Both the position numbers and the translations under genes were made by a program. A model generated the notes under the pieces. That model was not told where the DNA came from. It worked only from the letters and a program-made list of their open reading frames with translations, and made no database searches. This document shows, one piece after another, positions 6,989-7,369 of a DNA stretch of 7,369 nucleotides. Each line of letters starts with the position of its first letter. The stretch's first letter is position 1. Source of the DNA: DASQJJ01 sp035631115 (GTDB lineage Bacteria > Patescibacteriota > Microgenomatia > Levybacterales > UBA12049); the NCBI GenBank assembly GCA_035631115.1, contig DASQJJ010000035.1, positions 1 through 7,369 on the forward strand, read 5' to 3'.

Positions 6989-7018
6989 TACTTTTCTTTT
7001 TACACTATAATTAAACAC
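6982..7018 (+). promoter_or_regulatory. Consensus sigma70-type promoter of the attenuated leader
   Basis: Both boxes are perfect consensus: TTGACA (6982-6987) and TATAAT (7006-7011), separated by 18 bp. The expected start is about 7018, 6 nt before the ATG of the leader peptide. This is the strongest-looking promoter in the window. Confidence 0.8.
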
Positions 7019-7023
7019 GAACT

Positions 7024-7077
7024 ATGAGTTCCTTTAATTGCCGACACTTTATTAAGTACATTCTTCCTATGATGTAG
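7024..7077 (+). CDS. Putative 17-residue leader peptide (upstream ORF)
   Basis: ATG 7024 opens a frame encoding MSSFNCRHFIKYILPMM, with TAG at 7075-7077. It would be nearly leaderless, about 6 nt from the predicted transcription start. The last base of its stop codon is the first base of antiterminator segment 1, so a ribosome finishing the peptide would cover that segment. There is no run of a single amino acid as in trp or his leaders. The mild repeats are Phe x2, Ile x2 and a terminal Met-Met. The stall signal could be a nascent-peptide/antibiotic type or general starvation. Existence is supported by position alone; translation is inferred. Confidence 0.6.
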   Translation: MSSFNCRHFIKYILPMM

Positions 7078-7132
7078 GGAGATTTTGCTTGCAAAGTGTT
7101 TAGCAAATCTCCCAACTATGTAGGGAGATTTT
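7072..7132 (+). repeat. 15-nt direct repeat forming segments 1 and 3 of the attenuator
   Basis: ATGTAGGGAGATTTT occurs at 7072-7086 and again, identically, at 7118-7132. The two copies compete for the single complementary segment between them (7105-7113). An exact copy of this length 46 bp apart suggests the switch arose by local duplication. Confidence 0.85.
7077..7113 (+). promoter_or_regulatory. Antiterminator hairpin (segments 1:2)
   Basis: GGGAGATTTTGCT (7077-7089) pairs with AGCAAATCTCCC (7102-7113). This forms 12 bp with one bulged T around a 12-nt loop. It is longer than the competing terminator stem and forms first during transcription, so it should win when no ribosome covers segment 1. 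It uses the same bases (7105-7113) as the terminator, so the two cannot coexist. Confidence 0.75.
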
Positions 7133-7135
7133 TTT
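7105..7135 (+). terminator. Intrinsic terminator of the leader (segments 2:3)
   Basis: AAATCTCCC (7105-7113) pairs perfectly over 9 bp with GGGAGATTT (7123-7131) around a 9-nt loop. The U tract runs on to 7135 (seven T in a row from 7129). It lies 84 bp before the downstream start codon. Termination here would yield an RNA of about 118 nt. Confidence 0.8.
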
Positions 7136-7141
7136 ATGTAA

Positions 7142-7187
7142 TTTTTAGTCTTGTAGTTGTCTAATTAAGGTCAAGCAAGACTAAAAA
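7142..7187 (+). repeat. 12-bp perfect stem-loop upstream of the basic-protein gene
   Basis: TTTTTAGTCTTG (7142-7153) and CAAGACTAAAAA (7176-7187) are exact reverse complements separated by 22 nt. The T run is on the 5' side and the A run on the 3' side, so it does not look like a terminator in either direction. It ends 21 nt before the ribosome binding site. It could protect the 5' end of a read-through mRNA or expose the ribosome binding site; no function is shown. Confidence 0.6.
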
Positions 7188-7218
7188 AATAGAGAAACAA
7201 TACAGATTGGAGATATAT

Positions 7219-7369
7219 ATGGCAGAAAAAAGTCCAAAAAATAAAGAGAAATTAAAAAAACATAAAAAAAACAATAGAAGGAATGGTTCTCATGGAAATG
7301 TTTCAAGCCAAAGCTCTCCTCATCAAGGAGCCAGTGCAAGTTTTGAAACAAAAGCTAAAAGAGATGAAA
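7219..7369 (+). CDS. Unrecognised basic protein, N-terminal part (cut by window edge)
   Basis: ATG 7219 follows a good Shine-Dalgarno sequence (GGAG, 7209-7212, 6-nt spacing), the only clear canonical site in front of a gene in this window apart from dacA. The 50 visible codons run open to the window edge. The first 21 residues are dominated by Lys, Arg and Asn (KEKLKKHKKNNRR). A Ser/Gly/His/Gln-rich stretch follows, then FETKAKRDE. It looks like a disordered, nucleic-acid-binding tail rather than a folded domain, and no family can be named from it. It is the only gene visible behind the attenuated leader, so its product probably matters when translation is disturbed. That is inference from the regulation, not from the protein. 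Confidence 0.75.
   Translation, partial: MAEKSPKNKEKLKKHKKNNRRNGSHGNVSSQSSPHQGASASFETKAKRDE

Noticed and set aside
7018..7135. Stand-alone small RNA such as 6S RNA or a riboswitch
   Set aside because: No long 6S-like rod or known ligand-binding core is apparent; the leader ORF and competing hairpins explain the segment better, though the terminated RNA could still act in trans.
7142..7187. Stem-loop as an intrinsic terminator
   Set aside because: The T run precedes the stem and A bases follow it on both strands, so the required U tail is missing.
1..7369. CRISPR array or insertion sequence
   Set aside because: No regularly spaced repeats, no DDE transposase, and no terminal inverted repeats flanking a gene were seen.

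Overview
The window looks like a piece of a small, AT-rich bacterial genome, most likely from the Patescibacteria (Candidate Phyla Radiation, Parcubacteria-like). This is inferred from a short archaeal/eukaryotic-type aspartyl-tRNA synthetase, very tight gene packing, near-leaderless promoters, a Gram-positive-type diacylglycerol/undecaprenol kinase, and a lineage-restricted membrane-anchored protein. No taxonomic marker is present, so the placement is tentative. The standard code (TGA as stop) appears to be in use.

Layout from left to right. A large serine recombinase (48-1742, +) runs into the 3' half of a tRNA-Gln(CUG) gene on the other strand (1714-1784, -). The left part is therefore probably the tRNA-proximal end of an integrated element whose other end lies outside the window. 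Next comes a leftward run, gltX (3612-2236) then dgkA (2232-1828) then tRNA-Gln. It places glutamyl-tRNA synthetase beside a tRNA that it would charge if glutamine tRNA is made by the indirect transamidation route. gltX and a rightward membrane-anchored protein (3652-4701) diverge from a 39-bp gap that holds two superimposed promoters, each predicting an almost leaderless mRNA. That protein's 3' end overlaps by 26 bp the 3' end of a leftward unit, aspS (6944-5589) then dacA (5635-4676; D,D-carboxypeptidase). The dacA start lies inside aspS.

The most interesting part is the right end. Upstream of aspS, a consensus rightward promoter (TTGACA-18-TATAAT) shares its -35 box with the leftward aspS promoter. 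Its predicted transcript begins 6 nt before a 17-codon reading frame. The stop codon of that frame touches the first of three segments (1: 7077-7089, 2: 7102-7113, 3: 7123-7131) that can fold either as an antiterminator (1:2) or as a terminator with a U tail (2:3). This is the geometry of ribosome-mediated transcription attenuation. The gene behind it (7219 to the window edge) begins with a very basic, low-complexity segment of at least 50 residues and is not recognised. The predicted behaviour is termination while the leader is translated normally and read-through when ribosomes stall, which would make this a translation-stress-responsive gene.
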